The notes below the pieces were generated by a model that was not told the origin of the DNA, did no database searches, and worked only from the letters and a program-made list of their open reading frames with translations. A DNA stretch of 21,179 nt from assembly GCA_000969725.1 (NCBI GenBank), contig JXSR01S044223.1. One strand, 5' to 3'. The stretch is from Ophiothrix spiculata. Its lineage: Eukaryota; Echinodermata; Ophiuroidea; Amphilepidida; Ophiotrichidae. Shown one piece after another: positions 10,001 through 16,851 of the stretch (positions are counted from its first letter, which is position 1; every line of letters starts with the position of its first letter). A program made the position numbers and the translations under genes.

Positions 10001-11696
10001 ATGAGTTAAGGTCGAATTTGTGCACGTGAAATTTTGGACGTCACATTGGTTGTGCAACCACCACGACAGACACTCTGAAATCAGCTTAAAGATACAATTC
10101 TCTGAAGCACAGCATGTCAGAAAACCTACAACTAAAAAGATATTTCATGCACATTACCGTGCTACAGTATTACATCTTGAAAATGTAAGATTTCAGATTT
10201 TTAAAAAGTTAAAATCATGCAAGGAATTTATCCCTAGTTCTACACAGTGGATGATAAAAAAACGTCCGAAATGCAATAACTTAAGCGAGGGCCAGTTTAC
10301 CCAGAAATTGAGTTCCATGATGGTTTGGGACTTTAAGGCTATTTGAAAACCTAATTTTACAAATTTTGGCATTGCTGGGGAGGGGCACTCCAATATGTCG
10401 GCGGATAGCAACTGACAGTTCAATAGACCCCCTCTTTTATCGCTAAGATGACACCCAATGACCCTGTTTTTTTCACACAGTTTAACCCCTATTTTTTCAA
10501 GGTCTACATTTAATGACCCTTGTATTTTGCCCTGGGCCTATGAAATATCTCTCATTCTTAACTTCCCTACAGTCCGAAGAAGCAAAATACTGACAGAAAA
10601 ACAGACGTCATTATTTTAGTGCCAGGATGTTTGCTGAGAGATATGGATTTCAGTGCAAACTGTATAGCCAATCATCCATATCCATACTTACAGACCTGTA
10701 TTTTTTGGATTTTCTCACTAAATGACCCCTTTTTTGACCAAACGCCTACACTGAATACCTATTGATTTGCTGCTGAAGATGGCACATACCAGTCACTTTT
10801 TAATTTGAGTACCACGCCCCACCCAAACTTGGGGGCGTAGCCCTTTCCATCTCTTAATATATATTATATACCGCATTAATAAATTTAACAGAGTTGATTG
10901 GATAAAACCCGATCACATGACTTCAAATAGCTTTAACCAGATTGATGAAAGCCCTAAATAGTACTTTTGAAAGTACTATATGGTGCTAAATAGTACTTTT
11001 GAAAGTACTATTTAGCACTTTCGGAAATACTATATAACGCTTACTACATTTACCTTATACGCGAAGCAACTTTCACGCACGAAATTACGCACTCATCAAA
11101 CTTATACGCGCAAGCAATTGCGCGCACTTTCCTACGCACGCATTCCTTGTAAGCATTGTGTGAGTGCATTTTTTTAAAATTTTTAATTTTACTAAATTGG
11201 ATTTTTTAGCGCATGAAAATTACCGATATCAGAAATTTATTAATGCGGTATATTAAACAAATATATACCGACTTTTTCAGATCTCTGGATTAAAACTATG
11301 ATCCTTCAGTGACTAAAATTTTGCATTTTACTTCGGGGCTGCGCCCCTCAGTAAAATAGCAATTTTAGTCACTTCAGGCTCATAGTTTTAACCAGAGATC
11401 TTCAAGTCTGTATATATTTGTATAATATATGGTTGAATATATTTTTTCTTCTTCACCCACAGGATGATCCACCAGATGAGAACGACATGGTGTTTAGCCT
11501 TACCCCACCTCCCAGCACGTCAGACCAAACATCGCTAGGCAGTGATTTACCAGTGACAGCTATTCTACCAGGTGCAGATACTCCCTCCGAACAGTGTAAT
11601 CAGACCAATCCTGCAGATTTCTTACAGACCGAAACCACTGGATCAGAAATGGAAGGGTTCAGGGAAAGTACTATCAATTTGCAAGATTTGGAATAG
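848..11696 (+). CDS. ZXDC-like: ZXD-family C2H2 zinc-finger transcription factor, 3' part (six exons)
   Basis: Joining 848-1043, 4114-4294, 5615-5800, 6751-6876, 8276-8784 and 11463-11696 keeps one open frame of 476 residues ending in TAG. Every junction has AG/GT borders and compatible phases (0, 1, 1, 1, 0). Residues 1-181 hold six C2H2 fingers with Cys pairs near 1/6, 32/37, 62/67, 92/97, 122/127 and 158/163. These read as the last six of the ten fingers usual for ZXDA/B/C. Residues 188-399 are Ser/Thr-rich and contain GSARTDY; residues 400-476 are acidic and end STINLQDLE. The last two motifs match my memory of human ZXDC. Vertebrate ZXDC is a nuclear factor that works with ZXDA and CIITA in MHC class II transcription; that role cannot be assumed in an invertebrate. 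The N-terminal exons lie upstream of the window. The single-copy ZXD identity is well supported; paralogue-level naming is less sure. Confidence 0.92.
1062..1345. repeat. nested inverted repeat (foldback MITE or hairpin-RNA candidate)
   Basis: Outer arms at 1062-1103 and 1304-1345 are about 42 bp each and imperfect, both carrying TCGTCATGTGAGTGCAA or its complement and GGCAGC at the inner end. Inside, arms at 1152-1181 and 1205-1234 form a perfect 30-bp inverted repeat around a 23-nt loop. The structure starts 18 bp after the exon A splice donor. No clear target-site duplication flanks it. It may be a MITE, or a precursor of double-stranded RNA when the intron is transcribed; the sequence alone does not decide. 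Confidence 0.85.
1725..1860. mobile_element. 136-bp MITE with TA target site, nested insertion 1
   Basis: The terminal inverted repeats begin TTTTTCTACATATTGAAA, and the right end is the complement. TA lies at 1723-1724 and 1861-1862. The corresponding place in the other arm of the host element (TA at 3288-3289, within ACACTTTAGTTCTAC) reads straight through with a single TA, so it is the empty site. TA duplication is typical of the Tc1/mariner superfamily. It has no coding capacity. Confidence 0.85.
1923..2368. mobile_element. 446-bp long-TIR MITE with TA target site, nested insertion 2
   Basis: The element starts CCACGTGAATCAA and ends with the complement TTGATTCACGTGG. The inverted similarity runs for roughly 200 bp on each side, including GATTAAAACTGAT, ACCAATTTTGTAAGTAC and TAAGCTTTCAAAT blocks. 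TA flanks it at 1921-1922 and 2369-2370. Deleting the element plus one TA gives AAATTATATATTTATC, which is exactly the complement of 3222-3237 in the opposite arm. This is a clean empty-site comparison. No transposase is present. Confidence 0.88.
3705..4041. mobile_element. 337-bp TIR element, probable TA target site
   Basis: A-rich termini lead into ATGTTTCTCGTCC on the left (about 3716-3728) and the complement, GGACGAGAAACAT, on the right (about 4018-4030). TA dinucleotides at 3703-3704 and 4042-4043 fit a TA duplication, although the A/T-rich ends make the exact border uncertain. The interior has no recognisable coding segment. It ends about 70 bp before the exon B acceptor. Confidence 0.6.
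4114..4294 (+). CDS. ZXDC-like: ZXD-like exon B: rest of finger 3, finger 4, start of 5
   Basis: The acceptor is ATATATTTTCAG and the donor is CCGG|GTAAGT; phase is 0 in and 1 out. It encodes GCHWAFTCQQKLSRH with MVRH, a TGDRKYQ linker, CDFEGCNKLFTRLEHLKGH with MVSH, an SGEKPYA linker and CVEP. The next exon supplies the second Cys of finger 5. Finger 4 carries the RLEHLKGH helix typical of the ZXD array. The 3' half of this exon is repeated in the next intron. Reading past the donor meets a stop at 4324-4326, so splicing at 4294 is needed. Confidence 0.95.
4209..4452 (+). repeat. 122-bp tandem duplication of exon B 3' half and its donor
   Basis: Copy 1 is 4209-4330 (exon part 4209-4294 plus 36 bp of intron); copy 2 is 4331-4452. 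I count about eight substitutions in the exon part and about one in the intron part. Both copies keep the G|GTAAGT donor (second at about 4416-4422). Copy 2 lacks the first half of finger 4, including both zinc-binding cysteines, and has no obvious acceptor. It is therefore a pseudo-exon or decoy donor rather than a functional exon. It keeps the RLEHLKGHM helix, with Phe changed to Cys just before it. Confidence 0.9.
4453..5614 (+). other. intron B-C remainder, nothing recognised
   Basis: AT-rich intronic DNA running to the TTTGTATTTCCAG acceptor. A purine-rich patch with repeated GGAAAAACGGGAAAC-like steps lies around 4505-4580. I see no exon, inverted repeat or coding relic beyond that. Confidence 0.6.
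5615..5800 (+). CDS. ZXDC-like: ZXD-like exon C: rest of finger 5 and finger 6
   Basis: The acceptor is TTTGTATTTCCAG and the donor is TGTT|GTAAGTT; phase is 1 in and 1 out. It encodes the second Cys of finger 5 (ECNARFSSRSSLYMH, VKRH), a long Lys/Arg-rich linker, and finger 6: CPFDTCNKSYNTKLGLKNH with MVKEH. The last finger has the longer His-x4-His spacing, which I recall for the final ZXD finger as well. The finger array ends here at residue 181 of the visible protein. Confidence 0.95.
5878..5943 (+). pseudogene. decayed partial copy of exon C in the following intron
   Basis: The segment from AAAGCTGCAACACCAAACTA to CAGATACATTGG follows exon C positions about 5731-5795 closely. One frame gives CNTKLGLKNHMVKKQQI, so the final zinc-binding His of finger 6 is replaced by Gln. 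A 1-base deletion relative to exon C shifts the frame upstream, and no splice sites border it. It is a dead duplicate of the finger 6 helix. Confidence 0.85.
5944..6446 (+). other. intron C-D, nothing recognised
   Basis: Intronic DNA between the two exon C relics. I find no inverted repeat or coding similarity that I can support. Confidence 0.5.
6447..6480 (+). pseudogene. second short relic of exon C end
   Basis: AAAAGAACATCAGATACAAT followed by TGCCTTGTAGATG parallels AAGGAACACCAGATACAATT plus ACCATGTTGTAAG at the exon C end and donor (about 5771-5804). It is short, but the match spans the exon-intron border, including the vestigial donor region. This suggests a further eroded local duplicate rather than chance. 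Confidence 0.6.
6751..6876 (+). CDS. ZXDC-like: ZXD-like exon D: linker after the finger array
   Basis: The acceptor is ATCGTACTTTCAG and the donor is ACAG|GTCAGT; phase is 1 in and 1 out. It encodes 42 residues including VDLVYIPAEQINEALIQFA, then a Gly run (FAGGGGV) and VATVPPET. No domain is recognised. It is kept as an exon because its frame is open, both splice sites are good and the phases match the neighbours exactly. The Gly run comes from a G-rich tract, GGAGGGGGAGGGG. Confidence 0.85.
6877..7502 (+). other. intron D-E first part, with a T9-G12 run
   Basis: The segment has a homopolymer switch at 6952-6972 (nine T then twelve G). The rest (about 7080-7500) is AT-rich with no inverted repeat or coding relic that I can support. 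Confidence 0.6.
7502..7756. mobile_element. 255-bp TIR element (MITE), family unresolved
   Basis: The left end ACCTGTGGTCGATTTCACTA (from 7502) is matched by its complement at the right end (TTAGTGAAATCGACCACAGGT, to 7756), giving TIRs of about 22 bp. The interior repeats a GCGATG(A/C)(G)T-like motif in both orientations, as in TTGCGATGAGT, ACGATGCGTT and CATCGCAA. No convincing target-site duplication is visible (left flank CCCT, right flank CACA), so I do not assign a superfamily. Confidence 0.8.
7757..8275 (+). other. intron D-E last part, nothing recognised
   Basis: A GC-richer patch near 7780-7880 contains a short CGGTCGGTCACCGGTCGG palindromic run. The remainder up to the TTAAACCCACAG acceptor is AT-rich. 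I see no coding or transposon feature here. Confidence 0.5.
8276..8784 (+). CDS. ZXDC-like: ZXD-like exon E: Ser/Thr-rich regulatory region
   Basis: The acceptor is TAAACCCACAG and the donor is CAG|GTATGT; phase is 1 in and 0 out, giving 170 residues including the split codon. The first part is Thr-rich (VTTTTLVTTGG and TTTNLTTTSLN). A central HHSGSARTDYIHQLGGAKKP block resembles the GSARTDY region before a basic stretch that I recall in ZXDC. An acidic run (EADFDSDQSNDG) follows. An ATG at 8284 lies inside the exon, but the frame is continuous from upstream, so it need not be a start. This is probably part of the transcription-activation region. Confidence 0.93.
8807..9523. mobile_element. 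717-bp Tc1/mariner-type MITE, TA target site
   Basis: The element starts CACTCCCGGTCAAAAGTGTT, and the right end is the complement, with TIRs of about 26 bp. TA lies at 8805-8806 and 9524-9525. A terminus of the form CACTCCCGGTCAAAAGT is typical of Tc1-like elements in animals. There is no transposase. It begins 22 bp after the exon E donor. A second inverted repeat (9008-9201) lies inside it. Confidence 0.88.
9008..9201. mobile_element. 194-bp foldback repeat nested in the Tc1-like MITE, TA-flanked
   Basis: The arms run from GACCATATATATC and from its partner ending GATATGGTC. They share TTGACATACTCCCGCCGTTG and GGTAAATCCACAGAA-type blocks over about 75 bp, around a short loop. TA flanks it at 9006-9007 and 9202-9203. 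It is probably a separate MITE inserted in the larger element, though it could be an internal palindrome of it. Confidence 0.8.
9524..10870 (+). other. intron E-F middle, no gene recognised
   Basis: Intronic DNA. Around 10440-10740 there are three spaced AATGACCC motifs, resembling the GGGTCATTT motif inside the repeat at 15041-15446 on the other strand. This may be an eroded relative, but I cannot define ends. A short stem (ACGCCCC/GGGGCGT) occurs at about 10813-10839. No exon with good splice sites is visible. Confidence 0.5.
10871..11248. mobile_element. 378-bp MITE, TA target site
   Basis: The left end CCGCATTAATAAATTT is matched by AAATTTATTAATGCGG at the right end. TA lies on both sides (10869-10870 and 11249-11250). 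The interior contains a tandem pair of AGTACTTT palindromes (10958-10979 and 10983-11018) and a patch rich in ACGC/GCGC words. There is no coding potential. Confidence 0.85.
10983..11018. repeat. perfect 17-bp-arm palindrome
   Basis: GTGCTAAATAGTACTTT and its complement are separated by only two bases. A shorter copy (ATAGTACTTT, two bases, AAAGTACTAT) lies just upstream at 10958-10979. Both are within the 378-bp MITE. Confidence 0.9.
11268..11410. mobile_element. 143-bp foldback MITE, TA-flanked, cut by the duplication breakpoint
   Basis: Arms at about 11279-11331 and 11350-11403 pair over roughly 50 bp, sharing AGATCTCTGG, TTAAAACTATGA and AGTGACTAAAATT. The loop region is GGGGCTGCGCCCC. 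TA is at 11266-11267 and 11411-11412. The first base of the 1,706-bp tandem duplication (11319) lies within the left arm, so the second unit carries only the loop and right arm (13025-13116). It ends about 50 bp upstream of the terminal exon acceptor. Confidence 0.85.
11463..11696 (+). CDS. ZXDC-like: ZXD-like terminal exon F (copy 1) with stop codon
   Basis: The acceptor TTTTTTCTTCTTCACCCACAG is strong. Phase 0 joins the final Gln of exon E to DDPPDENDMVF, recreating a QDDP junction I recall in vertebrate ZXDC. The exon encodes 77 residues, rich in Pro, Ser, Thr and acidic residues, ending STINLQDLE and TAG at 11694-11696. The tail closely matches the end of ZXDC as I remember it, which suggests a conserved protein-interaction motif. 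An identical second copy lies 1,706 bp downstream. Confidence 0.95.
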   Translation, partial: DDPPDENDMVFSLTPPPSTSDQTSLGSDLPVTAILPGADTPSEQCNQTNPADFLQTETTGSEMEGFRESTINLQDLE

Positions 11697-11950
11697 AAGT
11701 TGGTTGTCAAATTGTATATTTTTTTATATGTATCCTAAAGGTCGCTCAAAAAATTATCTGACAGTGAAAACTAAATCCATAGTACAGGAAGGCTGCATTG
11801 TTTGTAAATGCAACCCGTACCCTGGATTTGTGTTTACATTGTCAAGTAAATTTTGTTTTGCCTATAGAAAGTAGATTCCATGACTAGAAAATAATTTCTA
11901 CTGAATTCCATCCATACAGTGCACATTGTGCCCGAGTAGGCATTTAGAAT

Positions 11951-11956
11951 AATAAA
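11951..11956 (+). terminator. poly(A) signal AATAAA (unit 1, first)
   Basis: AATAAA lies 255 bp after the stop codon, followed within about 10 bp by a T-rich stretch (TATTTTATTTGTATAG). The duplicate is at 13657-13662. Confidence 0.55.
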
Positions 11957-12069
11957 TATTTTATTTGTATAGTTGATATATGCATTCATCAAAATAATGT
12001 TTTGAGTTGTCTGCTATTTAAGATCAAACATATTAATTTCAGAGACATTTTGTTTCTGCTGGTGCATTG

Positions 12070-12075
12070 AATAAA
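12070..12075 (+). terminator. poly(A) signal AATAAA (unit 1, second)
   Basis: AATAAA followed by AATGTGACAG lies 374 bp after the stop and shortly before the 575-bp MITE. The duplicate is at 13776-13781. It is an alternative to the signal at 11951. Confidence 0.45.
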
Positions 12076-12120
12076 ATGTGACAGTAGTAGCTTACACAAA
12101 GCAGCATCTAATTGAAATTA

Positions 12121-12695
12121 AGGTGGCTTAGCACACATAGAATTCCTCTATTTATTTTTCAATTTTTTTTTTTGATATATGGCTTTTCATATGTGCTGAT
12201 CACATCTCTGAAATAAAAAATGGGGGTCACCGACTTAGTTTTTGAGAAAAATCCATTTCAAAAACACTATGTTTTACCATTGACCTCTATGGTAAAATAA
12301 AAATAAATCAGACAAAAACACTTATAATTAAAAAACGGCTCTATTTTTTTGCCTCTTTTTCACATATGTTTTGGTCCTTATATAACTTTAAAAAAAATAT
12401 GGTCACTGACTTACTTTTTGAGATATTAAGCAAAATTAAAAAATTTGCATTTTTTTAGCAATGAGTAACACCTTAAGCACTGTGCGCTTTGAGCCCTGCG
12501 TCATCTGGAGTAACACGCATGGTCTTATGCGTGAATATAAAAATGACGCATGTGTAAGATCGCATAATATTAAAGCGCAAGATACAGTACGCCAGAAAGT
12601 ACGCTAAAAGCCCGGGATATATACTTTGAAATTGTGTCCAACACCGCTGATATCAGCTCACTCGTGTCCGACACTGCATCTGTGCTAAGCCACCT
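12121..12695. mobile_element. 575-bp MITE, TA target site (unit 1)
   Basis: The left end is AGGTGGCTTAGCACA and the right end is its complement, TGTGCTAAGCCACCT. TA flanks it at 12119-12120 and 12696-12697. Two internal direct repeats of the form GGTCAC(C/T)GACTTA with TTTTTGAGA lie about 175 bp apart. There is no transposase. It sits just after the probable poly(A) region. Confidence 0.85.
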
Positions 12696-13168
12696 TAGTC
12701 CACCATTTTGCATCATAATATTCAGAATTGTGTAGCAATGAAATCGAGAACGACTTTTCAAAATGCAGATTGCAGGGCAAAATGTTTGCAAAAGCTTCAT
12801 TGAATATATATTGCAAGAGGGCCTGGCAATCTGCATTGTTGTGTCGTCTAAAAGATATATTAAATTTAGTCCCGGGAAGAATTATGTCCTATGTTGTTTG
12901 TTGTAAAAATGATTAATTACTAACTTCTGCACACTTTGATGGATTGTAACCAAATTATGGTTATAGGTGAACATTGGAACCCTCAGTTGGTCATGAGTTC
13001 AAAGGTCACATACCAATGTCAAAGTTTTGCATTTTACTTCGGGGCTGCGCCCCTCAGTAAAATAGCAATTTTAGTCACTTCAGGCTCATAGTTTTAACCA
13101 GAGATCTTCAAGTCTGTATATATTTGTATAATATATGGTTGAATATATTTTTTCTTCTTCACCCACAG

Positions 13169-13402
13169 GATGATCCACCAGATGAGAACGACATGGTGTT
13201 TAGCCTTACCCCACCTCCCAGCACGTCAGACCAAACATCGCTAGGCAGTGATTTACCAGTGACAGCTATTCTACCAGGTGCAGATACTCCCTCCGAACAG
13301 TGTAATCAGACCAATCCTGCAGATTTCTTACAGACCGAAACCACTGGATCAGAAATGGAAGGGTTCAGGGAAAGTACTATCAATTTGCAAGATTTGGAAT
13401 AG
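13169..13402 (+). CDS. duplicate terminal exon F (copy 2)
   Basis: This copy is identical in sequence to 11463-11696, including the CTTCTTCACCCACAG acceptor, open frame, STINLQDLE tail and TAG (13400-13402). If exon E spliced here instead, the protein would be unchanged and only the 3' UTR would differ by one base. Copy 1, with its own poly(A) signals, comes first and probably dominates. It may be a redundant alternative last exon, a silent duplicate, or an assembly artefact. Confidence 0.85.
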   Translation, partial: DDPPDENDMVFSLTPPPSTSDQTSLGSDLPVTAILPGADTPSEQCNQTNPADFLQTETTGSEMEGFRESTINLQDLE

Positions 13403-13826
13403 AAGTTGGTTGTCAAATTGTATATTTTTTTATATGTATCCTAAAGGTCGCTCAAAAAATTATCTGACAGTGAAAACTAAATCCATAGTACAGGAAGGCT
13501 GCATTGTTTGTAAATGCAACCCGTACCCTGGATTTGTGTTTACATTGTCAAGTAAATTTTGTTTTGCCTATAGATAGTAGATTCCATGACTAGAAAATAA
13601 TTTCTACTGAATTCCATCCATACAGTGCACATTGTGCCCGAGTAGGCATTTAGAATAATAAATATTTTATTTGTATAGTTGATATATGCATTCATCAAAA
13701 TAATGTTTTGAGTTGTCTGCTATTTAAGATCAAACATATTAATTTCAGAGACATTTTGTTTCTGCTGGTGCATTGAATAAAATGTGACAGTAGTAGCTTA
13801 CACAAAGCAGCATCTAATTGAAATTA

Positions 13827-14401
13827 AGGTGGCTTAGCACACATAGAATTCCTCTATTTATTTTTCAATTTTTTTTTTTGATATATGGCTTTTCATATGT
13901 GCTGATCACATCTCTGAAATAAAAAATGGGGGTCACCGACTTAGTTTTTGAGAAAAATCCATTTCAAAAACACTATGTTTTACCATTGACCTCTATGGTA
14001 AAATAAAAATAAATCAGACAAAAACACTTATAATTAAAAAACGGCTCTATTTTTTTGCCTCTTTTTCACATATGTTTTGGTCCTTATATAACTTTAAAAA
14101 AAATATGGTCACTGACTTACTTTTTGAGATATTAAGCAAAATTAAAAAATTTGCATTTTTTTAGCAATGAGTAACACCTTAAGCACTGTGCGCTTTGAGC
14201 CCTGCGTCATCTGGAGTAACACGCATGGTCTTATGCGTGAATATAAAAATGACGCATGTGTAAGATCGCATAATATTAAAGCGCAAGATACAGTACGCCA
14301 GAAAGTACGCTAAAAGCCCGGGATATATACTTTGAAATTGTGTCCAACACCGCTGATATCAGCTCACTCGTGTCCGACACTGCATCTGTGCTAAGCCACC
14401 T
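13827..14401. mobile_element. 575-bp MITE, second copy carried in unit 2
   Basis: This is the same element as 12121-12695, offset by 1,706 bp with the same termini and TA borders. It arose by the segmental duplication, not by a separate transposition. Confidence 0.85.
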
Positions 14402-14730
14402 TAGTCCACCATTTTGCATCATAATATTCAGAATTGTGTAGCAATGAAATCGAGAACGACTTTTCAAAATGCAGATTGCAGGGCAAAATGTTTGCAAAAG
14501 CTTCATTGAATATATATTGCAAGAGGGCCTGGCAATCTGCATTGTTGTGTCGTCTAAAAGATATATTAAATTTAGTCCCGGGAAGAATTATGTCCTATGT
14601 TGTTTGTTGTAAAAATGATTAATTACTAACTTCTGCACACTTTGATGGATTGTAACCAAATTATGGTTATAGGTGAACATTGGAACCCTCAGTTGGTCAT
14701 GAGTTCAAAGGTCACATACCAATGTCAAAG

Positions 14731-15032
14731 GTCATAAGGTTCAAATTATTAGATAACCTGAAAATACCATATTAGCCTCAATTGAAAAGGTAAGGTTGCA
14801 TTATTGGTGAAGTCAAAGCCCCTACACCAAGGTCAAAGATCATATGAGGTCGGAAGTTTTAAGATAGGCTGAAAGTGTCAAACCAGGGAGATCTTATGAA
14901 CCTTTATTTCATTATGAATTTTATCTTTTAATTTATCATTGTGTAATTCAAACATGAAAAAGCTTAGTCATCATCAAGAGGGGTAATTTTCAATTTCAGA
15001 GCTGTTAGTCGGAGTTAAGCTGATACCCAGAA
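14731..15032. other. intergenic, spaced AGGTCA words
   Basis: No gene is seen. AGGTCA occurs at 14709-14714, 14729-14734 and 14830-14835, with looser relatives nearby (GGTCATAAGG, GAGGTCGG). AGGTCA is the nuclear-receptor half-site, but the loose spacing looks more like a degenerate repeat than a response element. The second word spans the duplication boundary. Confidence 0.45.
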
Positions 15033-15040
15033 CTGATTAG

Positions 15041-15446
15041 CCCTGGGGGGGGGGGGGGGCACTTAGCCATACTGTTGTACACATGCGTGAACAAAAAAAC
15101 ACGGGAAAAGGGGGGTATTTTTGTAAAGAGGCACGGTCCGTACGTTTCGTGTTTTGGGGTCAGAAAACACTGATTTTCAACAAAAAGGGGTATATTTTCA
15201 AAATCCAACCATCCCAAAAATACCCCATTCACGTTTGGGGGTAATATTTTAGACTTGGGCATTGGGTTTAAACTTGTTTAAGGGGTGTTTAGTTAGAAAA
15301 ACTTGTTAAAGGAATAACCGTGTGAAATCCTTGATTAGGGGTCATTTTTAAGGCTACTTGAAAAACGTGTTTAGGGGTTATTTTGAAAACCTTACTTCAC
15401 GCATGTGTACACCATTATAGCTAAGTGCCCCCCCCCCCCCCCCGGG
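15041..15446. mobile_element. 406-bp hAT-like MITE with G-run termini and 8-10 bp TSD
   Basis: CTGATTAG (extendable to CTGATTAGCC) lies at 15033-15040 and again at 15447-15454. The termini are CCCTGGG with a 15-G run on the left and a 16-C run with CCCGGG on the right. Inverted similarity continues through GCACTTAGC(C/T)AT and TGTACACATGCGTGAA. Eight-bp target duplications are typical of hAT elements; the superfamily is inferred from that alone. The interior carries several GGGGT(A/C)ATTTT-like repeats. Confidence 0.8.
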
Positions 15447-15739
15447 CTGATTAGCCAGGGTCATGAAGAATATTAATTTGTTCAGTAAATTGTTTATCAT
15501 TGTGTAATAAGGATTGATGATAAGCGTGATAGGAGAGCTATATCATGATCAAGGAGGCGAACCAACACATCTTGAAGAAATATTTACCCTCATTCGGTAC
15601 GTCACAATTGTATTTATTTTGGATTTTATTTCAGTCAATTTTTGGCAACTTGACAAGTGACCACAATTTGTTTCAAGGTCAGAGAAACCCAAGTTCTGTG
15701 GAAGAAAAAAAATTGTCACTTCTTGGGAGAAGACAGTTT
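15447..15739. other. intergenic, nothing recognised
   Basis: AT-rich DNA between two transposons. I see no supported coding region or inverted repeat. Confidence 0.5.
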
Positions 15740-15907
15740 GGCCCGTATTCCAGAAAGGTGTTTAGCTAAATCAAGGTTTTATTTCTCGTCAACAGCACGA
15801 CTCATTGAACTGTTCTGCTTGAAAACTGCAATGATGCGTATCAGTTCTGGACAGTTGATGCTCCGTTAAACAATAGTTTAGCTAAACATCTTTCTGGAAT
15901 ACGGACC
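15740..15907. mobile_element. 168-bp MITE with 31-bp TIRs
   Basis: The left end GG(C)CCGTATTCCAGAAAG continues through TGTTTAGCTAAA, and the right end (15877-15907) is its near-perfect complement. TTT lies on both outer sides, which might be a 3-bp target duplication as in PIF/Harbinger elements. TTT is a weak signal in AT-rich DNA. Confidence 0.85.
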
Positions 15908-16631
15908 TTTATGTTCAAAGTTAATTTCTATTCTAGATTCTAAGATTTTTTATAGCTCTTTTTTTTTTGTGGATATACTTGAGCAGAGTTTGAATTATTT
16001 GCATTTGAATTGTATTTTTCCACATCTGAAGTAAACTAAATTTTGTCAGTCTCGACCTTGTCCTGTGCAACAATACAGCCAAGCGCTACCCCATCTAAGG
16101 GTACCCCTTTCAGGAATGTTGGGTCAAACTCTATCTGTTGAATACTAAATTGAAAAAAAAATCACTGAAATCATGTTAGCCAATTGTGATGAAGTGTTTT
16201 CCCATCCCAGGGTGCCTCTTTCACAATATTTTTTTATTTTTTCCTACATGACTTGAGCAATGATAAAGCAAAATTCAGTTGAAATTTTCAAAAATCATTT
16301 ACATCGAGAGGAATTCTTTTTGTGGGTGTGTTTTATATAAAATATTAAGTTTTGAAATTTTGCTTAAGTCATGCACGAAAATTTTTTGTCCCTTTCAGGA
16401 GTGATGGGTCAAAGTCTGATCATTGAACTCTGTAAAGAGAGAACAATACATGTGATCTATTTAAATGCTTTTGTTATCAGATACAAAAGTATCAAATCAA
16501 GGTCAAATCTGATATTTTGATTTGAGCAGAATCTTTGATTTGATTGAGCAAGGATGAGGAAGTCTAAATTGCAAGTGGCCTGTATACTTGATAAATTTCT
16601 TTTGGAAGAAAATTTTAAGTGGGCCAAGATA
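15908..16631. other. intergenic with a diverged direct repeat
   Basis: Two related blocks, at about 16105-16147 and 16388-16430, share CCCTTTCAGGA(A/G)TG and TGGGTCAAA(C/G)TCT and then GTTGAATACT/ATTGAACTC. They look like old direct repeats of an unidentified element. No gene is seen. Confidence 0.5.
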
Positions 16632-16851
16632 GGGTCAAACTATACGGTAGTTCTTATGAGCTACTAGGTGCAGCAAGTCTTTGTTTGATGATGAAAAATA
16701 ATACACCACAACATTTTGTTTGATGTCGAGCGTTTGGTGATTTACAACACCAAGCATCCGATATTGATTAGAAGATGTATGGGAATTAATGTAATAACAA
16801 AGACTTGTTGCACAAATATTTGATAGCTCAAAAGAACTATGAATTGACCCT
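16632..16851. mobile_element. 220-bp inverted-repeat element
   Basis: The left arm GGGTCAA...GTAGTTCTTATGAGCTA followed by GCAAGTCTTTGTT is matched in reverse at the right end (AACAAAGACTTGTTGC, TAGCTCAAAAGAACTA, TTGACCC). The arms are about 70 bp with mismatches and small gaps. The flanking bases (ATA left, TTA right) do not give a clean duplication. Confidence 0.75.

Larger units (their letters stand above)
11697..12120 (+). other. 3' UTR of the ZXD-like gene (copy 1)
   Basis: AT-rich sequence after the stop with no conserved coding frame. It contains two AATAAA hexamers. The transcript end is not directly visible; either signal could serve. Confidence 0.6.
11319..13024 (+). repeat. 1,706-bp tandem duplication, unit 1
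   Basis: The unit starts in the left arm of the 143-bp hairpin and ends at AATGTCAAAG. It contains terminal exon F, its acceptor, the 3' UTR, poly(A) signals and a 575-bp MITE. Unit 2 has exactly the same length. The one base difference I found is A at 11869 against T at 13575. Confidence 0.95.
13025..14730 (+). repeat. 1,706-bp tandem duplication, unit 2
   Basis: This is a direct head-to-tail copy of 11319-13024, with no gap and no insertion or deletion seen. No microhomology is apparent at the junction: the sequence before unit 1 ends AAAA, unit 1 ends AAAG, and the sequence after unit 2 starts GTCATAAG. After 14730 the flank continues the ancestral order. Confidence 0.95.

Noticed and set aside
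12570..12836. An 88-codon minus-strand open frame, repeated at 14276-14542.
   Set aside because: It overlaps the right end of the 575-bp MITE, and its repetition is due to the tandem duplication, not to coding constraint.
14705..14835. Three AGGTCA words as a nuclear-receptor response element.
   Set aside because: Spacing of about 20 and 101 bp does not fit a direct-repeat element, and the region looks like a degenerate repeat.
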